NCBI GenBank assembly: GCA_017527905.1
Contig: JAFXPK010000018.1
Coordinates: 1 to 35,827 of the forward strand
Length of the DNA: 35,827 nt
Origin: Paludibacteraceae bacterium
GTDB lineage: Bacteria; Bacteroidota; Bacteroidia; Bacteroidales; Paludibacteraceae
Direction of reading: 5' to 3'
Made by a program: the position numbers and the translations under genes. Each line of letters begins with the position of its first letter. Position 1 is the stretch's first letter. The notes below the pieces were generated by a model. It saw only the letters and a program-made list of their open reading frames with translations. It had not been told where the DNA came from and did not search any database. This document shows, piece after piece, positions 7,348-16,400 of the stretch.

Positions 7348-7378
7348 TTGTGTATGTCAAAATAGTTTCGTATATTCG
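7348..7378 (+). promoter_or_regulatory. Probable xerC promoter
   Basis: TTG (7348-7350), 20 bases and TATATTCG (7371-7378) give a near match (7 of 8 in the -7 box) to the phylum consensus. A start near 7385 leaves about 25 bases before the xerC ATG. Confidence 0.45.
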
Positions 7379-7409
7379 TACGAAGCTTGTAAGCAATACC
7401 TTCTTCGTA
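7367..7409. repeat. Three TTCGTA copies and the palindrome TTCGTACGAA at the xerC start
   Basis: TTCGTA occurs at 7367-7372, 7375-7380 and 7404-7409. The middle copy is half of a perfect 10-bp palindrome (7375-7384) that overlaps the -7 box and predicted transcript start. The arrangement suits a regulator binding site, but no regulator is known to me. Confidence 0.4.
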
Positions 7410-8308
7410 TGTTGATCGATAGATTTCTGCAATATATAAAGTATGAGAAGGGCTATTCTTCTCATACTTTTGTTTCTTATCAGGCTGACCTATCGCAATT
7501 CGAGAAGTTCGTTTTGGAGCGGAGCGGGGCGGAGGAGTTCGTCCCGGACAAGGTAGATTCAAGTTTGGTTAGGGAGTGGATAGTATCCATGATGGAGGCG
7601 GGGGTCTCCGCGTCGACGGTCAACAGGAAGTTGTCGGCGTTGAAGTCGTTCTTCTCCTATCTATGCAGGATGGGGGAGGTGAGGAAGAACCCCATGAGCC
7701 AGGTAGTCTCGCCGAAACGGCAGAAACGTTTGCCGAAATTCCTTCGGGAAGAGGAGATGTCGGAGATGTTCTCCGGTCGTGCCGACATGTTCGGTGAGGG
7801 GTACGAGGCGGTTCGTGATGAGTTGATCATGGAGACCTTTTATACGTTAGGCATCCGTCTTTCCGAGTTGATAGCGTTGAAGGACACGGACGTGGACCTT
7901 CGGTCGCGGACCGTACTGGTCAATGGAAAGAGGAACAAACAGCGCTACGTGCCGTTTGGGGAGTCGTTGAAGAACTCGATGCTGGCGTATCTGTCCGTAA
8001 GGGACGAGGCGGTGCCCGAACGTTCGGGCTACTTCTTCGTGCGTCCCGGAGGGGAGCCGCTCTATCCGATGTTGGTCTACAGGATTGTTCACCGGTGCAT
8101 TACGGCGGTCAGCACCCTGTCGAAAAGAAGTCCGCACGTGCTCAGGCACACGTTCGCCACGGCGATGTTGAATAACGGGGCGGACCTGGAGGCGGTGAGA
8201 GAGTTGTTGGGTCATGCGAATCTGGCAGCGACGGAGGTATACACGCATACAACGTTCGAACAGTTACAAAAGAATTACAAACAGGCTCATCCGAGAGCTT
8301 TAAATTAA
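7409..8308 (+). CDS. xerC: Site-specific tyrosine recombinase XerC/XerD
   Basis: 299 residues with the two-domain Xer layout: an N-terminal core-binding SAM-like domain (about 1-85) and a C-terminal catalytic domain (about 107-290). The full catalytic set is visible: R150 (GIRLSEL), K174 (VNGKRNK), H243 and R246 (HVLRHTFA), H269 (LLGHANL) and the nucleophile Y278 (EVYTHTT). Xer recombinases resolve chromosome dimers at dif during division. Length and position beside hpf, tRNAs and tuf indicate the housekeeping enzyme and not an integrase. XerC versus XerD cannot be separated with certainty; XerC is the usual label at this locus. Its stop codon touches the hpf ribosome-binding site. Confidence 0.93.
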   Translation: MLIDRFLQYIKYEKGYSSHTFVSYQADLSQFEKFVLERSGAEEFVPDKVDSSLVREWIVSMMEAGVSASTVNRKLSALKSFFSYLCRMGEVRKNPMSQVVSPKRQKRLPKFLREEEMSEMFSGRADMFGEGYEAVRDELIMETFYTLGIRLSELIALKDTDVDLRSRTVLVNGKRNKQRYVPFGESLKNSMLAYLSVRDEAVPERSGYFFVRPGGEPLYPMLVYRIVHRCITAVSTLSKRSPHVLRHTFATAMLNNGADLEAVRELLGHANLAATEVYTHTTFEQLQKNYKQAHPRALN

Positions 8309-8313
8309 GGAGG
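8308..8313 (+). promoter_or_regulatory. Strong Shine-Dalgarno site of hpf
   Basis: AGGAGG at 8308-8313 overlaps the last base of the xerC stop. The spacing is 8 bases to the ATG at 8322 but only 2 to the ATG at 8316, so 8322 is the better start. Such a perfect site is uncommon in this phylum. Confidence 0.65.
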
Positions 8314-8321
8314 AAATGACC

Positions 8322-8627
8322 ATGGAAGTGAATGTGAAAGCGATTCATTTTGACGCTACAGTGAAGTTGGAAGAGTTCATCCAGAAGAGGATTGTGAAGT
8401 TGGAGCAGTATTCCGACAGGATAACGTCCGCGGATGTGACGCTAGAGTTGGTTAAACCTGAGACGACTGAAAACAAGAAGGTGATGTTGAAAGTTTTGTT
8501 GCCGGGGAACGAATTGGTGGTGTCCAAGACCGCGAACTCCTTCGAGGAGGCGTTCGACAATTCGATGGATGCTATGATACGTTCGGTGCTGAAAACGAAG
8601 GAAAAACAGAATGACGCAAAAAAATAG
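8322..8627 (+). CDS. hpf: Ribosome hibernation promoting factor (short HPF/RaiA family)
   Basis: 101 residues from the preferred ATG at 8322 (MEVNVKAIHFDATVKLEEFI); an in-frame ATG two codons earlier is less well spaced from the AGGAGG. The sequence follows the short HPF/YfiA fold: beta strands around VNVKAIHF and ADVTLELV, a long helix LEEFIQKRIVKLEQY, and a C-terminal helix FEEAFDNSMDAMIRSVLKTK. These proteins bind the 30S decoding region and inactivate ribosomes in stationary phase. No long C-terminal dimerisation domain is present. Coupled to xerC by a 13-base gap. Confidence 0.93.
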   Translation: MEVNVKAIHFDATVKLEEFIQKRIVKLEQYSDRITSADVTLELVKPETTENKKVMLKVLLPGNELVVSKTANSFEEAFDNSMDAMIRSVLKTKEKQNDAKK

Positions 8628-8636
8628 TCCGAAAAT

Positions 8637-8667
8637 TTTGCGGAGATAAAAATAATGTCTACATTTG
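8637..8667 (+). promoter_or_regulatory. Promoter of the tRNA-tuf operon
   Basis: TTTG (8637-8640), 19 bases and TACATTTG (8660-8667) match the consensus exactly. The predicted start, near 8674, falls inside the hairpin that follows. Confidence 0.8.
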
Positions 8668-8668
8668 C

Positions 8669-8703
8669 AAGCCGTTTCGAGGAACCCTCGGACGGCTTGT
8701 TTT
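8669..8703 (+). terminator. Terminator-like hairpin after hpf
   Basis: Outer stem 8669-8675 with 8692-8698 (7 bp) and inner stem 8678-8682 with 8686-8690 (5 bp), followed by GTTTT. It probably ends xerC-hpf transcripts. Because it begins two bases after the -7 box of the next operon, most transcripts from that promoter would lack the full 5' arm. Confidence 0.6.
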
Positions 8704-8709
8704 GGGAAT

Positions 8710-8783
8710 GCCTCTTTAGCTCAGTTGGCCAGAGCACGTGATTTGTAATCTCGGGGTCGTTGGTTCGAATCCGACAAGAGGCT
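8710..8783 (+). tRNA. tRNA-Thr (anticodon TGT)
   Basis: A 74-nt cloverleaf with a perfect 7-bp acceptor stem (gcctctt/aagaggc), D-loop AGCTCAGTTGG, anticodon loop tTTGTaa reading ACA/ACG, and T arm GGTTCGAATCC. The 3' CCA is not encoded. Confidence 0.96.
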
Positions 8784-8784
8784 C

Positions 8785-8830
8785 AAGGAAAACCGCCTTT
8801 ATAATGTTATAAGGCGTGGCCAGTTTTCTT
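8785..8830 (+). other. Spacer hairpin between tRNA-Thr and tRNA-Tyr
   Basis: gaaaac (8788-8793) pairs with gttttc (8823-8828), and cgcctt (8794-8799) pairs with aaggcg (8811-8816), forming a long bulged hairpin between two tRNAs of the same transcript. A role in tRNA processing is plausible but not shown. Confidence 0.45.
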
Positions 8831-8838
8831 AAACAATC

Positions 8839-8921
8839 GGGTAGTTACCAGAGTGGCCAAATGGGGCAGACTGTAAATCTGCTGGCTCTTGCCTTCGGTG
8901 GTTCGAATCCATCACTACCCA
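8839..8921 (+). tRNA. tRNA-Tyr (anticodon GTA)
   Basis: An 83-nt class II tRNA with a long variable arm, acceptor stem gggtagt/actaccc, anticodon GTA and T arm GGTTCGAATCC. The 3' CCA is not encoded. Confidence 0.96.
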
Positions 8922-8929
8922 CAACCAAC

Positions 8930-9002
8930 GCGGAAGTAGCTCAGTTGGTAGAGCATCAGCCTTCCAAGCTGAGGGTCGCGGGTTCGAATCCCGTCTTCCG
9001 CT
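8930..9002 (+). tRNA. tRNA-Gly (anticodon TCC)
   Basis: 73 nt, perfect acceptor stem gcggaag/cttccgc, anticodon TCC reading GGA/GGG, T arm GGGTTCGAATCCC. Eight bases separate it from tRNA-Tyr. The 3' CCA is not encoded. Confidence 0.96.
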
Positions 9003-9008
9003 CGTGTT

Positions 9009-9080
<72 letters not shown>

Positions 9081-9128
9081 CAAATCTTATACTTGGATTT
9101 TACATTAATAAATTAAATAATTATAATT

Positions 9129-10322
9129 ATGGCAAAAGAACAATTCGACCGTTCCAAACCGCACGTAAATATCGGTACTATTGGTCACGTTGACCACGGT
9201 AAGACTACTTTGACTGCTGCTATCTCTAAAGTTCTTCACGACAAGGGATTCGGTAAGGAAGAGATCAAATCATTCGATCAGATCGATAACGCTCCTGAGG
9301 AGAAAGAGCGTGGTATCACCATCAACACTGCTCACATCGAGTATGAGACCGCTAACCGTCACTACGCACACGTTGACTGTCCAGGTCACGCCGACTATGT
9401 GAAGAACATGGTGACTGGTGCCGCTCAGATGGATGGTGCCATCATCGTGGTTGCCGCTACTGATGGTCCGATGCCTCAAACTCGTGAGCACATCCTTTTG
9501 GCTCGTCAGGTGAACGTGCCTCGCTTGGTCGTTTTCATGAACAAGTGTGATATGGTTGACGATCCAGAGATGTTGGATTTGGTTGAGATGGAAATGCGCG
9601 AATTGTTGGGCTTCTATGAGTTCGACGCCGACAACACTCCATTCATTCGTGGTTCTGCACTTGGTGCATTGAACGGCGAGGCTCAATGGGTTGACAAGGT
9701 GATGGAATTGATGGACGCTGTTGATACTTGGATCGAGCTTCCTAAGCGTGACATCGATAAGCCATTCTTGATGCCAGTTGAGGATGTGTTCTCAATCACT
9801 GGTCGTGGTACTGTTGCTACGGGTCGTGTTGAGACTGGTGTGATCAAGGTTGGTGACGAGGTTGAGATCATCGGTTTGGGCGCTGAGAAGTTGAAGTCAA
9901 CTGTAACAGGTGTCGAGATGTTCCGCAAATTGTTGGATCAAGGACAAGCTGGTGATAACGTAGGTTTGTTGCTCCGTGGTATCGACAAGGATCAAATCAA
10001 GCGTGGTATGGTGCTTTGTAAGCCAGGCGAGGTTACTCCTCACACTGAGTTCAAGGCTTCTGTATATATCTTGAAGAAGGAAGAGGGTGGACGTCACACT
10101 CCATTCCACAACCACTACCGTCCTCAATTCTACATCCGTACTTTGGATGTGACTGGTGAGATTTCTTTGCCAGAGGGAACTGAGATGGTTATGCCAGGTG
10201 ACAACTTGGAGATCACGGTTAAGTTGATCTGTCCAGTTGCATGTAGCGAAGGTCTTCGTTTCGCTATCCGTGAGGGTGGTAGAACCGTTGGTTCTGGTCA
10301 AATCACTAAGATTATCGACTAA
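9129..10322 (+). CDS. tuf: Translation elongation factor Tu
   Basis: A 397-residue GTPase that carries aminoacyl-tRNA to the ribosomal A site. GTP-binding motifs are present: G19HVDHGKT26 (P loop), RGITINTAH (switch I), DCPGHADY (switch II), NKCDMVD and a later SAL motif (GSALGALNG). Domains II and III follow, with [12 protein letters not shown] and a C-terminal [13 protein letters not shown]. Full length and start are standard. The codon use is that of a highly expressed gene. It is co-transcribed with the tRNA cluster upstream and tRNA-Trp downstream. Confidence 0.98.
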   Translation: MAKEQFDRSKPHVNIGTIGHVDHGKTTLTAAISKVLHDKGFGKEEIKSFDQIDNAPEEKERGITINTAHIEYETANRHYAHVDCPGHADYVKNMVTGAAQMDGAIIVVAATDGPMPQTREHILLARQVNVPRLVVFMNKCDMVDDPEMLDLVEMEMRELLGFYEFDADNTPFIRGSALGALNGEAQWVDKVMELMDAVDTWIELPKRDIDKPFLMPVEDVFSITGRGTVATGRVETGVIKVGDEVEIIGLGAEKLKSTVTGVEMFRKLLDQGQAGDNVGLLLRGIDKDQIKRGMVLCKPGEVTPHTEFKASVYILKKEEGGRHTPFHNHYRPQFYIRTLDVTGEISLPEGTEMVMPGDNLEITVKLICPVACSEGLRFAIREGGRTVGSGQITKIID

Positions 10323-10338
10323 TAATCTTTATAAATCA

Positions 10339-10364
10339 GGCCCCCTCTCCGACGGGAGGGGGTC
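10339..10364 (+). other. GC-rich hairpin between tuf and tRNA-Trp
   Basis: ccccctc (10341-10347) pairs with gaggggg (10356-10362), extended by wobble pairs on both sides, and no T run follows. It lies 5 bases before the tRNA-Trp 5' end. It may protect the tuf 3' end or direct processing, and it does not look like a full terminator. Confidence 0.55.
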
Positions 10365-10368
10365 ATAC

Positions 10369-10441
10369 ACGGGAGTAGCTCAGTTGGTAGAGCACTGGTC
10401 TCCAAAACCAGGTGTCGGGAGTTCGAGCCTCTCCTTCCGTG
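10369..10441 (+). tRNA. tRNA-Trp (anticodon CCA)
   Basis: 73 nt with acceptor stem acgggag/cttccgt (one G-U pair), anticodon CCA, T arm with GAGTTCGAGCCTC and discriminator G. Its place between tuf and secE is the conserved bacterial order. Confidence 0.96.
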
Positions 10442-10458
10442 CAAAAACAGAAAAGCAA

Positions 10459-10653
10459 ATGGATGCTGTAATAAATTATATCAAAGAATCATACAACGAG
10501 CTTGTTTATAAAGTTTCTTGGACGAAAAAGAGCGAGTTGGTCAGTCATGCAGTAGTTGTTCTTATTGCTTCCCTACTTATTGCGCTGGTCATTTTCGCCG
10601 TGGATAAGACTTTCGAGGAATTCATGAGTAGAGTTTACAAACTTTTGTCGTAA
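10459..10653 (+). CDS. secE: Preprotein translocase subunit SecE
   Basis: 64 residues from the ATG at 10459 (MDAVINYIKESYNELVYKVS). This is the short single-helix form of SecE: an amphipathic helix, the conserved VSWTKKSEL turn, then one transmembrane segment (about residues 31-50, HAVVVLIASLLIALVIFAV). SecE clamps SecY in the inner-membrane Sec channel. A longer in-frame extension through the tRNA is not real. It follows tRNA-Trp by 17 bases and precedes nusG by 15. Confidence 0.95.
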   Translation: MDAVINYIKESYNELVYKVSWTKKSELVSHAVVVLIASLLIALVIFAVDKTFEEFMSRVYKLLS

Positions 10654-10668
10654 TTAAAAGGGTAAAGC

Positions 10669-11223
10669 ATGTCTGAGTCAGGAAAGAAATGGTATGTTTT
10701 GCGTGCCATTAGTGGAAAGGAAAGCAAGGTCCGTGAATACATTGAGAGTGAAATCAAGAATACGGATCTTGGTAAGTATGTCTCACAGGTTTTGATTCCT
10801 ACAGAGCGTGTTTATCAGGTTAGAAATGGCAAGAAAATCTCTAAAGAACGTAGTTACCTTCCCGGTTATGTCTTGGTCGAGGCTGAGCTGGTCGGAGAGG
10901 TTCCTCATCGTTTGTCCGAGATGCCTAATGTGATAGGTTTCCTGGGCGATGGTTCCAAGAAGATTAATGAGCCTGTACCTTTGAGACAGTCAGAGGTGAA
11001 TCGTATCTTGGGTCGCGTTGATGAAATGGAAGATCCTGAGAGCGATTTGCAGACGACGTTCGCTGAGGGCGAGACCGTGAAGGTTACCTTTGGTCCTTTC
11101 AGCGGGTTCAATGGTGTGATCGAGGAGGTCAACACCGAACGGAAGAAACTCAAGGTGATGGTGAAAATCTTTGGAAGAAAGACTCCACTAGAACTGGGCT
11201 TTATGCAAGTGGAAAAGGAGTGA
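10669..11223 (+). CDS. nusG: Transcription termination/antitermination factor NusG
   Basis: 184 residues. The N-terminal NGN domain (KKWYVLRAISGKESKVREYI, LPGYVLVEAEL) binds the RNA polymerase clamp. The C-terminal KOW domain (about 125-184, EGETVKVTFGPFSGFNGVIEEV) contacts Rho or ribosomal protein S10. Length and domain order are normal. It lies in the secE-nusG-rplKAJL run with short gaps, indicating one transcript. Confidence 0.97.
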   Translation: MSESGKKWYVLRAISGKESKVREYIESEIKNTDLGKYVSQVLIPTERVYQVRNGKKISKERSYLPGYVLVEAELVGEVPHRLSEMPNVIGFLGDGSKKINEPVPLRQSEVNRILGRVDEMEDPESDLQTTFAEGETVKVTFGPFSGFNGVIEEVNTERKKLKVMVKIFGRKTPLELGFMQVEKE

Positions 11224-11261
11224 TTCCTTTTCCCATATAATCAATTTTAATTATTAGTAAA

Positions 11262-11702
11262 ATGGCTAAAGAAGTTGCTGGATTTATCAAATTGCAGATA
11301 AAAGGTGGCGCGGCTAATCCTTCTCCCCCGGTAGGACCGGCTTTGGGTTCCAAGGGTATCAACATCATGGATTTTTGCAAGCAATTCAATGCAAGAACCC
11401 AAGATAAGGCTGGAAAGGTTTTGCCAGTTGTCATCACTTACTATGCTGATAAATCTTTTGATTTTGTCGTTAAGACTCCTCCGGTAGCTGTTCAATTGCT
11501 GGAAATCACCAAGCAAAAGAGCGGATCCGCAGAGCCTAACCGTAAGAAAGTTGCGGAAATCACTTGGGAGCAGGTGAAGGCGATAGCAGAGGATAAGATG
11601 ACCGACTTGAACTGCTTCACGGTTGAGTCCGCCATGAAGATGGTGGCAGGTACCGCAAGAAGTATGGGTATCAGTGTAAAGGGCGATTTTCCTGGTAAAT
11701 AA
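11262..11702 (+). CDS. rplK: 50S ribosomal protein L11
   Basis: 146 residues with the L11 N-terminal domain ([20 protein letters not shown], proline-rich thiostrepton-binding side) and the C-terminal rRNA-binding domain ([23 protein letters not shown]). L11 forms the GTPase-associated centre with 23S rRNA and the L10-L12 stalk. The start ATG follows a 38-base gap after nusG. Confidence 0.98.
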   Translation: MAKEVAGFIKLQIKGGAANPSPPVGPALGSKGINIMDFCKQFNARTQDKAGKVLPVVITYYADKSFDFVVKTPPVAVQLLEITKQKSGSAEPNRKKVAEITWEQVKAIAEDKMTDLNCFTVESAMKMVAGTARSMGISVKGDFPGK

Positions 11703-11722
11703 TTTTTAATACTTCAATTGAA

Positions 11723-12421
11723 ATGGGTAAACTTACAAAAAACCAAAAGTTAGCTTTAGAGAAGATTGAAGCAGGAAAATCTTACTCTTTGAAGGAGGCT
11801 TCGGCTTTGGTGAAGGAGATCACTACCACGAAGTTCGATGCTTCCGTTGATATTGATGTACGCTTGGGCGTTGACCCAAGAAAGGCAAACCAAATGGTTC
11901 GTGGCGTCGTTTCATTGCCTGCAGGTACGGGTAAGTCCGTGAGAGTTTTGGCTCTCTGTACCCCGGATGCCGAGGCTGATGCAAAAGCTGCTGGCGCTGA
12001 CTACGTTGGTCTTGATGAGTATATCGAAAAGATTAAAGGTGGTTGGACAGATGTTGATGTAATCATTACGATGCCTTCCATCATGGGTAAAATCGGTGCT
12101 TTGGGTAGAGTTTTGGGTCCTCGTGGCTTGATGCCGAACCCTAAGAGCGGTACCGTTACCAATGAGGTTGGTAAGGCTGTTAAAGAGGTTAAACAAGGAA
12201 AGATTGATTTCAAGGTGGATAAGAGCGGTATCGTTCACACGTCTATCGGTAAGGTGTCTTTCACCGCTGATCAGATTATGGAGAACGCGAAGGCTTTCAT
12301 CGACACGTTGATTAAGTTGAAACCTACTACTTCTAAAGGTGTCTATATTAAGAGCATCTTCCTTTCGAGTACTATGAGTCTGGGTATTAAAATTGACCCT
12401 AAATCAGTTGATGAAATTTAA
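11723..12421 (+). CDS. rplA: 50S ribosomal protein L1
   Basis: 232 residues, the normal length. Conserved parts include [23 protein letters not shown] sequence near residues 40-58, the [16 protein letters not shown] motif (about 132-147) and a C-terminal [15 protein letters not shown]1 forms the mobile stalk that moves the exit-site tRNA. In other bacteria it represses its own operon by binding the leader mRNA. I did not identify such a target here. Confidence 0.98.
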   Translation: MGKLTKNQKLALEKIEAGKSYSLKEASALVKEITTTKFDASVDIDVRLGVDPRKANQMVRGVVSLPAGTGKSVRVLALCTPDAEADAKAAGADYVGLDEYIEKIKGGWTDVDVIITMPSIMGKIGALGRVLGPRGLMPNPKSGTVTNEVGKAVKEVKQGKIDFKVDKSGIVHTSIGKVSFTADQIMENAKAFIDTLIKLKPTTSKGVYIKSIFLSSTMSLGIKIDPKSVDEI

Positions 12422-12432
12422 TATTTAGGAAC

Positions 12433-12951
12433 ATGAAAAAGGAAGATAAAGGTGCTGTTATAGAACAGATTTTTGATAATCTCAATCAATATGCTCACTT
12501 CTACATCGCTGACGCAGCCGGCTTGACGGCCGACTTGACCAGCGATTTGAGACGTGCTTGCTTTAAGAATGACATTAAGCTTTTTGTCGTTAAGAACACT
12601 TTGCTTAAGAAGGCTTTGGAACGTAAGGGGGATTTCTCTCCGTTGTTCGCTAGCTTGGAAGGTCCTTCCGCATTGTTCCTGTGCGATACGGGCAATGCTC
12701 CTGCGAAGTTGATTAAGGAGTTCAGTAAAAAGAATCCTTTGGCTAAGCCAGCTTTGAAGGCTGCTTATGTCGAGGAGAGCTTCTACGTCGGCGCAGACCA
12801 GTTGGACGCTTTGGTCAGCATCAAGAGCAAGAACGAGCTCATTGGGGATATCATTACATTGTTGCAATCGCCTGCTAAGAACGTTATTTCCGCTCTTCAG
12901 TCCGGAGGTTCAACTATCCACGGCGTGTTGAAAACACTTTCCGAAAGATAA
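12433..12951 (+). CDS. rplJ: 50S ribosomal protein L10
   Basis: 172 residues with the L10 fold: an N-terminal globular part (KNTLLKKALERKG, EGPSALFL) that binds 23S rRNA and L11, and a C-terminal helix (NVISALQSGGSTIHGVLKTL) that carries L7/L12 dimers. It follows rplA by 11 bases and precedes rplL by 46. The repressor action of L10-L12 on this operon is known in E. coli and is only presumed here. Confidence 0.97.
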   Translation: MKKEDKGAVIEQIFDNLNQYAHFYIADAAGLTADLTSDLRRACFKNDIKLFVVKNTLLKKALERKGDFSPLFASLEGPSALFLCDTGNAPAKLIKEFSKKNPLAKPALKAAYVEESFYVGADQLDALVSIKSKNELIGDIITLLQSPAKNVISALQSGGSTIHGVLKTLSER

Positions 12952-12997
12952 TTTTTAATAGTTAATAGATTATAAACATTTTTAATAGATAAATAAA

Positions 12998-13372
12998 ATG
13001 GCAGATTTGAAAGCTTTTGCAGAACAATTAGTTAACTTGACAGTTAAAGAAGTTAATGAACTTGCTGAAATTTTGAAAAACGAGTATGGTATCGAGCCTG
13101 CTGCTGCAGCTGTTGCTGTTGCTGCTCCTGCTGCTGGTGGTGCTGCTGCCGCTGAGGAGAAGTCTTCTTTCGACGTTATTTTGAAATCAGCTGGTGCTAA
13201 CAAGTTGGCTATCGTTAAGTTGGTTAAGGAGTTGACTGGTCTTGGCTTGAAAGAGGCTAAGGACATGGTTGACGGCGCACCAAGTGCTATTAAGGAAGGT
13301 ATCGCTAAAGCTGATGCTGAAGGTCTTAAGAAACAACTCGAGGAGGCTGGAGCTGAAGTTGAACTTAAATAG
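12998..13372 (+). CDS. rplL: 50S ribosomal protein L7/L12
   Basis: 124 residues in three parts: an N-terminal dimerisation helix region (about 1-35), an Ala-rich hinge (about 37-55) and the C-terminal domain ([31 protein letters not shown]) that recruits EF-Tu and EF-G. Present in several copies per ribosome, which fits its place just before a partial terminator that lowers rpoBC transcription. Confidence 0.98.
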   Translation: MADLKAFAEQLVNLTVKEVNELAEILKNEYGIEPAAAAVAVAAPAAGGAAAAEEKSSFDVILKSAGANKLAIVKLVKELTGLGLKEAKDMVDGAPSAIKEGIAKADAEGLKKQLEEAGAEVELK

Positions 13373-13396
13373 TACAGGTTCTGGCAACAGAACTTT

Positions 13397-13432
13397 GGTT
13401 TAGAACCTTTGCACAAGGTTCTAAACCTTTTT
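13397..13432 (+). terminator. Attenuator-like terminator between rplL and rpoB
   Basis: Bases 13397-13409 and 13415-13427 form a perfect 13-bp stem with a 5-base loop, followed at once by five T (13428-13432). No separate consensus promoter is evident before rpoB, so part of the transcripts must read through. This matches the position of the E. coli rplL-rpoB attenuator. Confidence 0.85.
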
Positions 13433-13474
13433 ATGTCTATATTCTTTTTTGAGTTCACTTAATATCTTCGATAA

Positions 13475-16400
13475 ATGTCTTCTATTGAAAATAAACAGAG
13501 AGTTAGTTTTGCCTCTGTCAAGAAACCGTTCGAGTATCCGGATTTTCTTGAAGTGCAATTAAAGTCGTTTAGGGATTTCTTCCAGTTGGACACCCCTCCT
13601 GAGCAAAGGAAAAACGAGGGCATGTACAAGGTTTTCGCCGAGAACTTCCCTATCGCGGATACGCGTAACAATTTCGTCCTTGAATTCTTGGACTACTATA
13701 TCGATCCTTCTCGTTATACGATCGACGAGTGTATCGAAAGAGGCCTTACATATTGCGTGCCTTTGAAGGCTAAGTTAAAGTTGTATTGTACGGATCCTGA
13801 CCATGAGGATTTTGAGACAATTATCCAAGATGTCTATCTGGGACAAATCCCTTATATGACGGACAAAGGAACCTTTGTCATCAACGGTGCCGAGCGCGTC
13901 GTCGTTTCCCAATTGCATCGTTCTCCGGGCGTTTTCTTCGGACAGAGCATGCACGCGAACGGAACGAAACTCTATTCCGCTCGTATCATCCCGTTCAAGG
14001 GTTCATGGATCGAGTTCGCTACGGACATCAACAATGTCATGTACGCCTACATCGACCGTAAGAAGAAATTACCGGTTACCACGCTGTTGCGTGCCATCGG
14101 ATATGAAAGTGATAAAGATATTCTCGAAATATTCGGCTTGGCCGAGGAAATAAAGGTTTCCAAGGCTGCCTTGAAGAAGGTGGAGGGCAGAAAACTCGCC
14201 GCTCGTGTACTTAAGGCTTGGGTCGAGGATTTCGTTGATGAAGATACGGGTGAGGTCGTTTCCATCGAACGTCACGAGGTCGTTATTGACCGTGAGACCA
14301 TCCTGGAAAAAGAACACCTCCAAATGATTCTCGATTCTGGCGTGCAGACGATCCTGCTCCACAAGGAGGACCAGAACCTCTCAGACTACGAGATCATTTA
14401 CAATACTTTGCAGAAAGATTCCAGCAACTCCGAAAAGGAGGCTGTTTATTATATCTATCGCCAACTACGTAACGCCGAGCCTGCGGATGAGAACGCCGCC
14501 CGCGAGGTGATCCAAAGTCTGTTCTTCTCCGAGAAACGTTATGACTTGGGTGAGGTTGGCCGTTACAGAATCAACAAGAAATTGGGTCTTAAGACTGACA
14601 TGAGCGTGGGTGTCCTCACTAACGAGGATATCATCGAAATCATCAAGTACTTGATCCAATTGATCAACTCTAAGGCTGACGTCGATGATATCGACCACTT
14701 GAGCAACCGTCGTGTCCGCACGGTGGGCGAGCAACTGTACAACCAGTTCGGCGTCGGTTTGGCCCGTATGGCTAGAACAATCCGCGAGCGTATGAACGTC
14801 CGCGACAATGAGGTGTTCACTCCGATCGACTTGATCAACGCGAAGACGATCTCTTCCGTCATCAACTCTTTCTTCGGAACGAACGCCCTTTCCCAATTCA
14901 TGGATCAGACGAACCCGCTTGCCGAAATCACTCACAAGCGTCGTCTCTCCGCCCTCGGTCCTGGTGGTCTTTCCCGTGAGCGCGCGGGCTTCGAGGTACG
15001 TGACGTGCACTACACGCACTACGGTCGTCTTTGCCCTATCGAGACGCCTGAGGGTCCGAACATCGGTTTGATCTCCTCTTTGTGTGTCTACGCTAAGATC
15101 AACGACCTCGGTTTCATCGAGACTCCTTACCGTATCGTGAAGGACGGAAAGGCTGATATCTCTGAGAACGGTGTACAATATATGACCGCTGAGGAAGAGG
15201 AAGGTAAGATCATCGCTCAAGGTAACGCCGCACTGGACGAGAACGGTAACTTCTTGTCTGATAAGGTGAAGGCCCGTAAAGAGGGTGACTTCCCTGTCGT
15301 TCCTCCTTCCGAGTTGGATTTGATGGATGTCGCTCCGGCGCAGATCGCCTCAATCGCGGCTTCCCTCATTCCGTTCCTCGAGCATGACGATGCGAACCGT
15401 GCGTTGATGGGTTCGAACATGATGCGCCAGGCTGTTCCTTTGTTGCGTACTGAATCCCCTATCGTGGGTACCGGTATCGAGGCTCAGTTGGTGCGTGACT
15501 CTCGTACGCAGATCGCCGCTGAGGGCGACGGTGTCGTTGAATTCGTCGACGCTAGCGTCATCAAGGTACGTTACGATAGAACCGAGGATGAGGAGTTCGT
15601 TAGCTTCGACTCTTCTCTGAAGGAGTATGTTATCCCTAAATTCAGAAAGACCAACCAAAGCACTACGATCGACTTGCGCCCTGTCGTTACGCGCGGACAA
15701 CGTGTCACGAAGGGTCAGATCATGACGGAGGGTTATTCTACCCAAGGTGGTGAGTTGGCTATCGGTAAGAACCTCTTGGTTGCCTTCATGCCTTGGAAGG
15801 GTTACAACTATGAGGATGCCATCGTTATCAACGAAAAGGTATGTAAATACGATATATTCACTTCTGTCCATGTCGACGAATACCAGTTGGAGGTTCGTGA
15901 GACGAAGCGTGGATTGGAGGAGTTGACGGCTGATATCCCGAACGTCAGCGAGGACGCTACCCGCAACTTGGACGAGAACGGTATCATCCGTGTGGGCGCA
16001 TTCGTGGAGCCTGGCGATATCTTGATCGGTAAGATCACTCCTAAGGGTGAGTCGGATCCTTCTCCTGAGGAGAAGTTGCTCCGCGCCATCTTCGGTGACA
16101 AGGCCGGCGACGTGAAGGACGCTTCCTTGAAGGCTACCCCTTCATTGCGTGGTGTGGTTGTCGACAAGAGATTGTTCTCTAAGGCGATGAAGACCCGCAA
16201 GTCCCGTATGAGCGACAAGGCTATCCTGCCAAAAATCGAGGAGGAGTTCTTGGAGAAGGCTGCCGAGCTGAAGGGCATTCTCGTGGAGAAGCTGCAGATG
16301 TTGACCAGTGGAAAGACCTCCCAAGGCGTGAAGGATTTCTTGGGTGCTGATGTGATCGCTAAGGGAGCTAAGTTCTCCAAGAAGGCTTTGGAAGAGATCG

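Noticed and set aside
9088..9096. TATACTTG before tuf as a separate tuf promoter
   Set aside because: 7 of 8 match, but no TTTG 19-21 bases upstream (the position lies in the tRNA-Thr gene).
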